A stretch of DNA of 64,000 nt. Source: Bacteroidales bacterium (lineage in GTDB: Bacteria > Bacteroidota > Bacteroidia > Bacteroidales > JACABE01). The stretch is from NCBI GenBank assembly GCA_023251515.1, contig JAHEYQ010000021.1, positions 1 to 64,000 of the forward strand. Direction: 5' to 3'. Below the pieces are notes generated by a model. The model was not told the DNA's origin. It saw only the letters and a program-made list of their open reading frames with translations, and searched no databases. Shown here in pieces: positions 1-8,656 of this stretch (the stretch's first letter is position 1; each line of letters begins with the position of its first letter). Position numbers and translations under genes: made by a program.

Positions 1-35
1 TACTAATTTGGCAGAAGTTTTGTCTTTCCTAATTA

Positions 36-1682
36 TCAAATTACGCCTCCTATTAATTCTAATTTGTTTTTATATATCGAAGGAATAATAAAATATTGTT
101 TTTCCATTTCGCAACAGAAGCCAAGTAATTTCAGATGAGTTAGTAATATTTCTAATACTTCCCTTTCAATTTTTAGATTTTTAATATTTAAGTCACCTGT
201 CCTAAATTTACCTGTTTCAAATGATTTTAAATTTATTTCTTGAAACAAAATTTGTTGGTCTTTAGATTTTAATAGTTTGTAAATATTGATTAACTCCTCT
301 TGACTTGCAGAATTATATGTTTTTTCAATGATTGGTTCATCAAACAATTCAAAATGACTTGTTGAGTTCTTTTTTAAGTCAACTTCTACATCTTCATTAT
401 AATTTTTGTTTTGCCTAATGAATGAATATTGGCTTTCAAATAATTTGTTGAAGAAGAAAATTAAAACTCTTGGGTTAATAAAACCATTAGCATCTTTGAA
501 TTTTTCAAAAATCCATTCGCAAAAATCTTGATTGTTTGAGAATACAAGTTTACAAGGGAAAAACATTTTAATAAATTCTTCAGATATTTTATATGGTATG
601 TTCTTACTTTTTATTTTACTTGATTTTCTTTTATTTAATACCTTTTTTACCCATTTAGAAAATCTTTTGAAAATGTTTTTTGAAACTACTGTTTCATTGT
701 AACCCTTTTCATTCATAATATTGTAAAAGTGTCCAATGAAGTTATCGCAAATGTATTTGTTTGAAAGAAATCTATTAACTATAAAATTTAAAGTTTCTGA
801 TTCCTCCCATTTTAATTCAATCTTTCTTTCTTTAACCTTATCATATTCAAATTTTATATCAAAGGAATAAAACAAATCTGTTCGTAAGAATAATAATGGG
901 TCTAAATTTTTATAGAATGTAATTTCTTCAATGCAGTCAATTAATCCTTGTAAATAATTTTTTTGAATATCCATTGTTTCCTTGTTAACAAAGCTATCTA
1001 TCCTGTCAATAACAATTAATGCTTCTAAATTATTATCCTTATAAAAATCATTTATTATTTGAAAGATGTCATTTAAAGACAACTTTTCAGTTTGAACTTC
1101 ATATTTTAGGGTTGGTTTTATTTCAACTGTTTGCCCACTTATATTAAATGCGAAACCAATGTTTAATTGGTTTACAATTTCAAGAATATTATATAACTGA
1201 AATTTATCTTTTAGCCCTTCAAACTTTTTTATTTTTGTCTTGAATTCACTGAAATTATTTTTGTCTGAATGGTTTTTAAAAATATCTTTTAAAAGTTCCC
1301 CCATTATATAAAGTCCCCAGTAAATGGAATAATTTTTTCTTCCTTCTTCTTTAAATTTAGCTGGATCTAAATACTCATTGTCATTTCCAAATGCTTTATT
1401 AATTGCAACAATACTATGCTTGTTATATTCAAATAGAAAAATAGGAATAAATTTATTAGTAAGTGCATTAAATATTGCGCTCTTGCCTACTCCTTTAGGC
1501 GATAGAACATAATTGTAATGTTTACACAGAAGTTGTTTAATTGTTTCTGTTGGAAAAAAAGTGTCTTTATTTAACTTTGTGTCTTTCTCGCCTTCAAGTT
1601 GTCCGAATGAAATAGTACCTAGTTCTCGTAAATTAAATTTGGGAGAAGTATTTTTTACTGTTGAATTCATTTGTATGCCCAT
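36..1682 (-). CDS. P-loop ATPase, Sll1717-like
   Basis: This 548-residue protein looks like a stand-alone P-loop ATPase of the type annotated as the Sll1717 family. The Walker A-like loop is SPKGVGKSA at about residues 61-69, and a hydrophobic strand ending in IVIDRID near residue 220 is a good Walker B. The rest is lysine-rich and mostly helical, with no recognisable nuclease or membrane segment. Two in-frame ATG codons lie at residues 1 and 5, and neither has a clear ribosome binding site. It is the first gene of the window and is separated by about 370 bases from the Gabija pair, so it may be its own module. Members of this family are common in accessory islands, but the biochemical role is unknown. 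The ATPase call is firm; the family name is moderately sure. Confidence 0.65.
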   Translation of the reverse strand: MGIQMNSTVKNTSPKFNLRELGTISFGQLEGEKDTKLNKDTFFPTETIKQLLCKHYNYVLSPKGVGKSAIFNALTNKFIPIFLFEYNKHSIVAINKAFGNDNEYLDPAKFKEEGRKNYSIYWGLYIMGELLKDIFKNHSDKNNFSEFKTKIKKFEGLKDKFQLYNILEIVNQLNIGFAFNISGQTVEIKPTLKYEVQTEKLSLNDIFQIINDFYKDNNLEALIVIDRIDSFVNKETMDIQKNYLQGLIDCIEEITFYKNLDPLLFLRTDLFYSFDIKFEYDKVKERKIELKWEESETLNFIVNRFLSNKYICDNFIGHFYNIMNEKGYNETVVSKNIFKRFSKWVKKVLNKRKSSKIKSKNIPYKISEEFIKMFFPCKLVFSNNQDFCEWIFEKFKDANGFINPRVLIFFFNKLFESQYSFIRQNKNYNEDVEVDLKKNSTSHFELFDEPIIEKTYNSASQEELINIYKLLKSKDQQILFQEINLKSFETGKFRTGDLNIKNLKIEREVLEILLTHLKLLGFCCEMEKQYFIIPSIYKNKLELIGGVI

Positions 1683-2051
1683 TGTTTATTATTTTCTTTG
1701 ATTGTCGTTTCATATTGGTACACTCGTACGTAAAATTTCGATTAATGTTTTCTTAAATTAATGATATTGTATGAATTACGAATTCTATTTTTTATTAAAT
1801 TTTAGGTTCTTAAATGCTTCTAAACGTTCGCTATATATGTCAATGCTTTGGTATATGTTGGATTACCCATAAAGTTATTGTGTTTTATTTATCGTACCCT
1901 TGCAAATATTTATAAAAGGTGATAAATTCCAATTTCTGTGAATATGTATGGTTTTATCGATTTTTTATTTTTTTACAAATATAAAATTATATCAATATAA
2001 TATTTTAATATGGAGTATCTAGTTAAGTGAGTAAATTAAAAAGTTAATAAT
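1683..2051. other. intergenic, no gene seen
   Basis: This AT-rich stretch between the P-loop ATPase gene and the helicase gene has no convincing open reading frame, RNA gene or strong hairpin. It probably holds the promoter of the ATPase gene (minus strand) and the 3' end of the gajB transcript. Confidence 0.5.
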
Positions 2052-3956
2052 TTATTCATAGATTATTTCTATTTCTTTTTCATTAAACCATCCATATTTA
2101 ATAGCATTACTTTTAACTATTTCAGGTGTATTTGTGTATGCAACAATCGCTAGGCTTTCTTTTGCTCTACTACATGCTACATAAAAAAGTCGTCTTGTTC
2201 TGTCAATACCTGTTTCTTTACCTTCTTCTATATTTTTTTTATCCGCGACATTTAATTCTTTTGAACCAAAAAGTTTATCATAACTAAATAAAAATCCTCT
2301 TGATTCTTCATCGTCGAGTATTACCATAACCCTAGGATATTCTAGGCCTTTAACACCCTGATGAGTTCCAAATTTTGAATTCTCAGACAAATAATCATTG
2401 TAATTTTTTATTTGTGAAAAAGGATTTGACAATGCCATATCCCAAGCATTAATTAAACTATCAGGATTCTCATCCTCCTCTTCCGACAGCCTCTCTAATG
2501 TATGTTTTTCTTCATCACTTCTTGAAGCAATTAAAATTAGACTATCTGGAATAGGAAACAAACCAGACTTATGGATATTGATTAAAATTTCTAACAACGA
2601 AGGATCATTCTGATTATCCCATAATGACAAAAGTGATGTTAAAGCTTCTCTGGACTTTCTTAAATTATCAATTTGCTCTGGATTTTTAAGAATTTCATCC
2701 TTTTTTAAAAACTTACTATGTTTTTTAATAATTCTTGCAATTTCAAATTTATCATCTTTTCTCATAGCTTCAATTAAGGGTAAAATTATTTTTGCGAAAA
2801 AATTTGCCCCTGATAATGAACCATCCAATAAGCTGGTAGCTATTTTACCCTCTTTATATAAAGGTTCGAAAAAGTCCAAGAATCCCATTCTTCTTGCAGC
2901 CATATGATGTTCTAAAATCAATGTTTTAATCTCCATTACATCTGAATCAGAACTCCATTTAATATCTTTAGTTATTTCTGACATTTTAATTGAGATTAAT
3001 TTCTCAATCTTACTTTTATCACACCCTCTATTACAAATAAATAATCTCACATATCCATCTTCTTTTTCTATTCGAGGTATTTGTTCTTGACCATCTACGT
3101 CTTTTCTAATATTGTTTATTAAAGTAATTATTCGCTTGTTAGAACGGTGATTCATTTTTTTTGCAGGTTTTACCATTTCTATAGGAAGATTGTGTCCTAA
3201 ATTTTCTTTTCCATCAGTATAAATTCTTTGCATCGTATCACCAAACAATCCTAACGTAAATGAATCCTTCTTCCTTTTCTGAAGTTCAAATAAGGCATCA
3301 ACCAATTCCTTTTTTGTGTCTTGGCTTTCATCAATTAATAAAATCGGAAATTTACAGACTAGCAAATCTTGCATTAATTGCTTTGTATTAATGAAATCTG
3401 CAGCAATGCTTATTACTTCAGAATGATTTAAAGAATCCTTAGAAAGATTATCGCCATTTGGGTTATATGTAAATTTTATAATAGTATCTAAATACTCAAT
3501 TCTTTTTTTCTTGGATTGAATCTTATTTGTTCTATCAATTGAAGTCTTGTTTTGTAGATTTCTACTTTTACTTTGCTCATCCTCTAATTTAGAAATTTCT
3601 AATTGCAAATTGATTTTTAGCCAATCCTTAATGTCATGGTTAAAGTTCTTTATTAAATCCCAAGCAAAACTGTGAATGGTGCTTACGTGAAATATTGAAT
3701 CATATTTTAATCGGTGAGTAATTTCATTGGCAGCTGCATTTGTATAAGTTATTGTAGCAACTTTTTTTCTTTCTAATTTAAATTGTTTTCCATATTCATT
3801 TTTAAATCGCTCTAATACATTAACTAATGACCTCGTTTTTCCAGAACCTGCACCAGCGAAAAGAAAAAAACTTTTAGGGTTTTCGAGTTTAAGACATTCG
3901 AAAATTTCTTCATCAACATTGTTGTCAATATTATTATTCTGCGTTTGAATATTCAT
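2052..3956 (-). CDS. gajB: UvrD/PcrA-like helicase, Gabija GajB
   Basis: This is a superfamily 1 DNA helicase of 634 residues. Its motifs appear in order: Walker A AGAGSGKT near residue 36, motif Ia TYTNAAANEI, Walker B LLIDESQD, motif III GDTMQRIY, motif V around THQGVKGLEYPRV, and motif VI RRLFYVACSRAKE near the C-terminus. Its start overlaps the stop of the OLD nuclease gene in an ATGA, so the two are translationally coupled. That pairing of an OLD/TOPRIM nuclease with a UvrD-like helicase defines Gabija (class 2 OLD) phage defence, in which GajB works with the GajA nuclease. The protein is longer than the described GajB (about 500 residues); the insertion includes a charged helical part at about residues 120-160. 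The helicase call is very firm and the Gabija assignment is strong from context. Confidence 0.85.
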   Translation of the reverse strand: MNIQTQNNNIDNNVDEEIFECLKLENPKSFFLFAGAGSGKTRSLVNVLERFKNEYGKQFKLERKKVATITYTNAAANEITHRLKYDSIFHVSTIHSFAWDLIKNFNHDIKDWLKINLQLEISKLEDEQSKSRNLQNKTSIDRTNKIQSKKKRIEYLDTIIKFTYNPNGDNLSKDSLNHSEVISIAADFINTKQLMQDLLVCKFPILLIDESQDTKKELVDALFELQKRKKDSFTLGLFGDTMQRIYTDGKENLGHNLPIEMVKPAKKMNHRSNKRIITLINNIRKDVDGQEQIPRIEKEDGYVRLFICNRGCDKSKIEKLISIKMSEITKDIKWSSDSDVMEIKTLILEHHMAARRMGFLDFFEPLYKEGKIATSLLDGSLSGANFFAKIILPLIEAMRKDDKFEIARIIKKHSKFLKKDEILKNPEQIDNLRKSREALTSLLSLWDNQNDPSLLEILINIHKSGLFPIPDSLILIASRSDEEKHTLERLSEEEDENPDSLINAWDMALSNPFSQIKNYNDYLSENSKFGTHQGVKGLEYPRVMVILDDEESRGFLFSYDKLFGSKELNVADKKNIEEGKETGIDRTRRLFYVACSRAKESLAIVAYTNTPEIVKSNAIKYGWFNEKEIEIIYE

Positions 3957-6157
3957 GATTTTAGAGTTAAATTTATAGTTAAACCCTCTTTTTTATTCGC
4001 CAATTTGGTTTCAAGCCAAATTAAACCTTCTTTTATATATTCTGGCGTATTCAATTTATTAGGTTCCTGTAAATATAAAAGTTCAAGTGCAAATTCTGCT
4101 TTTTTTACACCTTTTGCAGTTATTGCTTCATACATTTTTTTAGCCGATTCTTTTATTTCTAATTCCTTTGCAGCAGAAACCATATTTCCTAAGAGGCCAC
4201 TTGATGTGCTTAAATTTTTAAAAACATCTCTATTTTCCATTACCAATGAATCCTCAAATGTATAAGGGTATACATCAATATTATTTTTCCCATCATTGAT
4301 AATTAATGGAATTTGGAATGCGACTTTTATTGGCAATGTTAAATGCTCTTTATCTGTCCCTTTTAGAACAAATAGTTCATCAAGATTACTTTTTTTAGGT
4401 ATCCAACTTTTTATTGTATCATTGCCTGTATTATATCCTTTTGCTTTTTCTGGTTGAATTTTTTCTCTCCCAGAAATAGAATCTAAATCTGTTATAATAA
4501 GTGTAATTATTCCTAAACTCTCAATAAGTGGTTTTAGTGTGTGAGCATGACTACCACCTATTTCTAGAATTGAAATATAACAGTTGTTTAAATTCTTATG
4601 CTGTTTAATAAAATATGGAACAAGCATTCTTTCCACAGGACCTTCAACTATAATTACGGCATCAGCAAAAAACAAATCACAATGTGTTGTTTTTAAATAT
4701 CTAATTGCAAATCGATTAGTCTCATTATCAGTTCCAAAGGTTTTAGATAAATTAATAACAGTTGAAGTATTTACACTACCATCATTTGCATTTTGTCTTT
4801 TAAAATATCTTAATGATGTGAGATTAATTTCGTGTGCAATATGGTTTGAGTGAGTACTGATAATAAGCTGTGTTGTAAATTTCGTATTTTCTTTTAAGTT
4901 TTCGTTATTCCGAAGAACATTATATGCCTGTTTAATGAAAACTTGTTGTACTTGAGCATGCAAATGAGCTTCAGGCTCTTCAATCAGAACTAAATGTAAA
5001 GGTTCAAATTCTTTATCAGAAGATGATTCAGAATTCTGATTTTTATAGCTTTTCCCAACCTGCATCCATTCATCTCTAAATCTAATGAGTTTAAAAACAA
5101 TAGAAATGAGATTTTGATAACCTAATCCATTGTATTTTTCCGGAAGGCTTAATTCTGCATTTTCATCTAAACTATACTGAACTGATGAATCATGGTTTAA
5201 GCTTTCAACTGTATTAAATTTGCTCGATAAGTTTATTTTTGGATTTCCAAACCCTGGATAATTAAGAAATTCTAATTCTCCTAATGATGTTTTAAAGCTA
5301 TCTTTTAGATTTGCATCAAAAATTTCTTTAGCTTCGTGAATTGCACTTAATGCTTTAATATCATTAGGAGTAGGATTAACAGTAGGGTTAAGATGTTTAT
5401 CATAGTAGCTTCTTAACTGGCTCGATAAATTCTTGATATTTGTTGACTCACTGGTTTCTTCTGGATTAGTGCCTGAAAATCCTCGTTGCGCATTAATAAT
5501 ATCAACTTTAATTAAGCCATTGAAAGCTTCAGAATCTAAAGGAATGTTTGCTTCTGTTATTTTTTGTAGAGTATCTTTTAAATCAGGATTCAAAATGTAA
5601 GTCTTTACAGCGAAAAAATTGTTAATTTTTTTATCTAGAAAATCCCACAAATCCTTTGGCCATAAACTAAAATTGTCTTTACTAATTTTACTCGAACCAA
5701 TAACAGTTTTTGAATTTTCATAAGTCAATTTATATTCATTACATAATTCCTTTATATTATTTGGCTCGTAACACAATCTAACACCTAATAATCCTCCTGT
5801 CCAATCTAAGGTTGGTATTAGATGATTTACATAGTGTATTTCATTTGGATTTACATAAAGCCAGATATCTAATGTTGGTAAATTTTTCCCCCATTTTTCA
5901 AAAGATAAATCAAGTTTATTTATATCAGTTTCTTTTATCCATGATTCTCCGATTAAATTTATTTCTTTCCAATTTGACAATGTAAAATCTCTTGTTGTGA
6001 ATTTACTCTTCGCTTTGAAAAATAAAATTAAAGCATCCATTGCAGTGGTTTTACCACTATTATTTGCTCCTACAAAGAGAGTCTCTTTATCAGAAAAATC
6101 TATTCTACAGTTTTTTAATTTTCTAAAATTTTGAATATCAACAAATTCTATTTTCAT
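3953..6157 (-). CDS. gajA: OLD-family ATPase/TOPRIM nuclease, Gabija GajA
   Basis: This 734-residue protein has an ABC-type ATPase domain with Walker A GANNSGKTT at residues 30-38 and Walker B LIEEPEAHLHAQ near residue 400. A TOPRIM nuclease domain follows, with the glutamate motif IIVEGPVERML and the aspartate motif ITDLDS at roughly residues 500-560. This is the architecture of class 2 OLD nucleases. In Gabija, GajA is a sequence-specific DNA nicking enzyme held inactive by nucleotides and released when phage replication depletes them (family knowledge). The gene lies directly before gajB with a 4-base overlap. It is about 150 residues longer than the founding GajA, with extra sequence between the N-terminal Walker A half and the Walker B half and after TOPRIM. 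No catalytic residue appears to be lost. Confidence 0.87.
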   Translation of the reverse strand: MKIEFVDIQNFRKLKNCRIDFSDKETLFVGANNSGKTTAMDALILFFKAKSKFTTRDFTLSNWKEINLIGESWIKETDINKLDLSFEKWGKNLPTLDIWLYVNPNEIHYVNHLIPTLDWTGGLLGVRLCYEPNNIKELCNEYKLTYENSKTVIGSSKISKDNFSLWPKDLWDFLDKKINNFFAVKTYILNPDLKDTLQKITEANIPLDSEAFNGLIKVDIINAQRGFSGTNPEETSESTNIKNLSSQLRSYYDKHLNPTVNPTPNDIKALSAIHEAKEIFDANLKDSFKTSLGELEFLNYPGFGNPKINLSSKFNTVESLNHDSSVQYSLDENAELSLPEKYNGLGYQNLISIVFKLIRFRDEWMQVGKSYKNQNSESSSDKEFEPLHLVLIEEPEAHLHAQVQQVFIKQAYNVLRNNENLKENTKFTTQLIISTHSNHIAHEINLTSLRYFKRQNANDGSVNTSTVINLSKTFGTDNETNRFAIRYLKTTHCDLFFADAVIIVEGPVERMLVPYFIKQHKNLNNCYISILEIGGSHAHTLKPLIESLGIITLIITDLDSISGREKIQPEKAKGYNTGNDTIKSWIPKKSNLDELFVLKGTDKEHLTLPIKVAFQIPLIINDGKNNIDVYPYTFEDSLVMENRDVFKNLSTSSGLLGNMVSAAKELEIKESAKKMYEAITAKGVKKAEFALELLYLQEPNKLNTPEYIKEGLIWLETKLANKKEGLTINLTLKS

Positions 6158-6337
6158 TTTCTCGTTTTAATTAATTTTATATGACATTTTAAAATGGTAA
6201 ATATTTCATTATTTCATAATCCTAATAATATAAAAGTTGCAGTAAGTTATTAAATTTAATTTTAACATCTTAATAAATATTTGTAAAGGTAATAACTAAT
6301 AAAATACGGAATTTACATAAAATTTCTTTATTTTTAT

Positions 6338-6694
6338 TTATACTATTTTGTATTCTTCTTTTGATAGTCTGTCTATACCTTTTTCAAGTGCACGAATGTA
6401 AACACCAACTGCTTTTGAGAGTTCTCTTTTACAAGTTAAAAATGCTGTCCTGTATTTTTTCTTGTCTATTTTATTCTCTTCTATTATTTCTAGTTTAGTT
6501 CCGAAGTTAAGATGTGGGACATAAAGCGCATCTCTTTTGCCTGGATAAAACCATCTTCTTGTTTCACTAATTTGGTCAAAATAATCTTTCAAGCTATAAG
6601 TACGAGAATTAGGAGAAAGGTCGTCCACTTCACGCTGAATTTCATTTAGCTTTTTTATATGATTGTAAATGTCTTTAGGTATATCGCTTTTCAT
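6338..6694 (-). CDS. small hypothetical protein
   Basis: This 118-residue protein is not recognised. It is charged and mainly helical, contains a short aromatic patch RRWFYPGKRDALYVP near the middle, and has no signal peptide or membrane segment. Its start lies 20 bases after the end of the broken gene at 6715-7104, so the two were probably one operon, and it lies 180 bases before gajA. It could be an accessory protein of either the broken gene or Gabija; the sequence gives no function. Confidence 0.5.
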   Translation of the reverse strand: MKSDIPKDIYNHIKKLNEIQREVDDLSPNSRTYSLKDYFDQISETRRWFYPGKRDALYVPHLNFGTKLEIIEENKIDKKKYRTAFLTCKRELSKAVGVYIRALEKGIDRLSKEEYKIV

Positions 6695-6714
6695 TCGTAT
6701 GTTCTTATTAATTA

Positions 6715-7104
6715 TTATTGCATTCTTGATATTATCTCTCTTTGAACTAAAGGATGGAACTCTCCATAAATGGAGTTTGAACGTACATTGTTCTTTTCGT
6801 GTTGTGGTCTTGGTATTTTAAATTTGTCGGTGCTTACCCAGTTTACATTTCTAGCGATTGCCGCTTGAGGATTATTAAATACAATATCATTGTCCCTAAT
6901 GATTCTAATTGCTTTTACAGTTATATCACTGCCGAAATTTGCAGATTTAATATAAACAATATCACCTGTCTTAAGTGATTTAAAGTATTCATGAAAGTCA
7001 GGTGCATCAATTGCATTCCAACCTATTCCTACAATGTTTCCGTTGATAAAGTCATCACTTACATCATCTGTGTCTTAGTTAGCTCCTATTCCATAAATTG
7101 CCAT
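6715..7104 (-). pseudogene. hypothetical gene broken by a nonsense codon
   Basis: Reading from the ATG at 7104 gives MAIYGIGAN followed by an in-frame TAA at 7077-7075. The same frame then stays open for another 119 codons to a natural stop at 6717-6715. The product after the stop has sensible composition, including NIVGIGWNAIDAPDF and a beta-rich part TGDIVYIKSANFG, which suggests a small folded domain of about 130 residues. No ATG in this frame follows the TAA until the second-last codon, so translation could resume only from a rare start. The simplest reading is a recent nonsense mutation in a once intact gene; a sequencing error cannot be excluded. The beta-strand pattern is vaguely PUA/EVE-like, which is a weak guess. 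Confidence 0.6.
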
Positions 7105-7366
7105 ATTATTTTTGTTTTATTGTTTGTTTAAATCGTTAATTGTAATTTCCTGTGTTATTCTATTTATAATGTCCCCAATGAAGTATGTTCAAAAGAAATA
7201 ATCTTTAAATTAATTTTAAGCACTCAGTTGATTCTCAATATGTAATTTTAAGAAAATGAATCACTAAGAAATTTTGATAATATTTATTCTCCCTCTTCAT
7301 TATTATGCACATTGACAGCGTATTATAAAATTGATATTATTATTAGGTTCTTTAAATTAATAAAAA

Positions 7367-7612
7367 ATGGTTTATTCACAAATTGCATTAAAATGTCTAT
7401 TTTGCTCAAAAACTGTTGTTTTAAAAGAAGAAACAACACAAGAACTTTCTCGAGGTACTAGAATAGTACAATCTGAAGAAATAATAGAACTACAAGGTGA
7501 AGTTATTTCTATTTTAAACACAGAGACAGGAGAAAGGACTATTCATTGTGTTTATCTGAGAGAGGAAAAGAAATGCTACCTAAAAGAAAACATTTGCAAG
7601 CTCTTGGTTTAA
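7367..7612 (+). CDS. small cysteine-containing hypothetical protein
   Basis: This 81-residue protein has a CLFC pair near residue 10 and two further cysteines near the C-terminus (HCVYL and KKCYL), so a small metal-binding or knuckle-like fold is possible. It has no signal peptide. The gene is one of the few plus-strand genes in the island, is divergent from the broken gene at 6715-7104, and is followed within 20 bases by a good intrinsic terminator. That supports a real single-gene transcript. The function is unknown. Confidence 0.5.
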   Translation: MVYSQIALKCLFCSKTVVLKEETTQELSRGTRIVQSEEIIELQGEVISILNTETGERTIHCVYLREEKKCYLKENICKLLV

Positions 7613-7629
7613 AGCAAGACATTGTCTTA

Positions 7630-7655
7630 ACCACGATACAATTATCGTGGTTTTT
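7630..7655 (+). terminator. rho-independent terminator
   Basis: The stem ACCACGAT / ATCGTGGT (8 base pairs, 6-base loop) is followed by a run of five T. It lies 18 bases after the stop of the small plus-strand gene. It could also stop readthrough towards the convergent nuclease gene. Confidence 0.75.
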
Positions 7656-7693
7656 ATATATAACAAATTTTTATACTTAAATTTTAACTCCTT

Positions 7694-8656
7694 CTAATTA
7701 TATATTTTTATAAGTACTTCATATTCTTTCATTATTTCTGATTCAGTGTTTCTTACTTGATGTTTATTTGAATAATCTTTCATTATCGCATTGGGATTGT
7801 TCAATATTTGGTCGGGGTCATATACAAAATAATATAAATAATTAAGCCCAGGATGAGAATCAAAGGAACCAGTATCTTCAATAATTGCTTTAATTAAACT
7901 TTTATCATTCAATTGAGTATTTTTTGATGTCTTTGTAATTTTAGTTTCAATAAAAATATTTTCATTAGGTAAATATAAATCTATTCTCTTCTGTGAATTT
8001 CCTCCTTTACTTGGAGTCCATTCTTCAACTCTTACATCATTAAAATGTATTTTCAATAACGAATGTAATAAGTCTTGTACATCATACTCATCCTTTATTT
8101 CAATAGTATTCCTTGTAGTGCCAGAATCCTTTCTTCTTATTTTAAGCTGATTAACTATTTTTGAAAAATTACAACATATTTTGTCAATTGTCTGAATATG
8201 ACCACTTATAGATTTTACACCAAGTACATCCTTTACTAATTGATCATGAATGTTAATATTTCCAAAATATTCAAGAGTAATTTTACTTGGATTTGAATAT
8301 TTATATCCCTTCTTTATTAAAATTTCATCTGTAGCACTTCTCGAACCTAAAATAAATAATGCCTTAGGGTAATATTTTTGAAAAAATGTTAAATATACAT
8401 TCTCTGCAGTTTCATAATATTTATCCTTTTCTGTCTTTTTTTGTTTTGCTAAATCTCCTCCTCCAATATGAATACATATAAAAATATGTTTATTGGGATC
8501 TAAATGACAAATTACGTTATTAAACGATGAAGGTTCTTTAAAAATATAAACATCTGGGAATTGTTCTAAAATAAATTTTGAAAAAGAACCGTTTTGTTTA
8601 GGATCATCCATTGAAAAAAGGACTTTGATATATTCATTGTCATTTAGTTTCTTCAT
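7694..8656 (-). CDS. PD-(D/E)XK nuclease with Rossmann-like N-terminus
   Basis: The C-terminal half (about residues 195-320) carries the pattern of PD-(D/E)XK nuclease domains found in many defence genes: VQDLLHSLLKIHFNDVRVEE, then EWTPSKGG, RIDLYLP and the core FIETKITK, followed by YYFVYDPD. The aspartate of RIDL and the E-x-K of IETK are the expected catalytic residues and are present. The N-terminal 130 residues form an alternating strand-helix pattern (KVLFSMDD, IFICIHIGG, ALFILGSR), perhaps a receiver-like or other Rossmann-type sensor domain. The start overlaps the stop of the 1779-residue sensor-like gene in an ATGA, so the two are made together. The likely role is the effector nuclease of a two-gene conflict system. 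Confidence 0.72.
   Translation of the reverse strand: MKKLNDNEYIKVLFSMDDPKQNGSFSKFILEQFPDVYIFKEPSSFNNVICHLDPNKHIFICIHIGGGDLAKQKKTEKDKYYETAENVYLTFFQKYYPKALFILGSRSATDEILIKKGYKYSNPSKITLEYFGNINIHDQLVKDVLGVKSISGHIQTIDKICCNFSKIVNQLKIRRKDSGTTRNTIEIKDEYDVQDLLHSLLKIHFNDVRVEEWTPSKGGNSQKRIDLYLPNENIFIETKITKTSKNTQLNDKSLIKAIIEDTGSFDSHPGLNYLYYFVYDPDQILNNPNAIMKDYSNKHQVRNTESEIMKEYEVLIKIYN

Noticed and set aside
3945..4265. Plus-strand frame of 106 codons
   Set aside because: It is the shadow of gajA, whose motifs and codon use are clear on the other strand.
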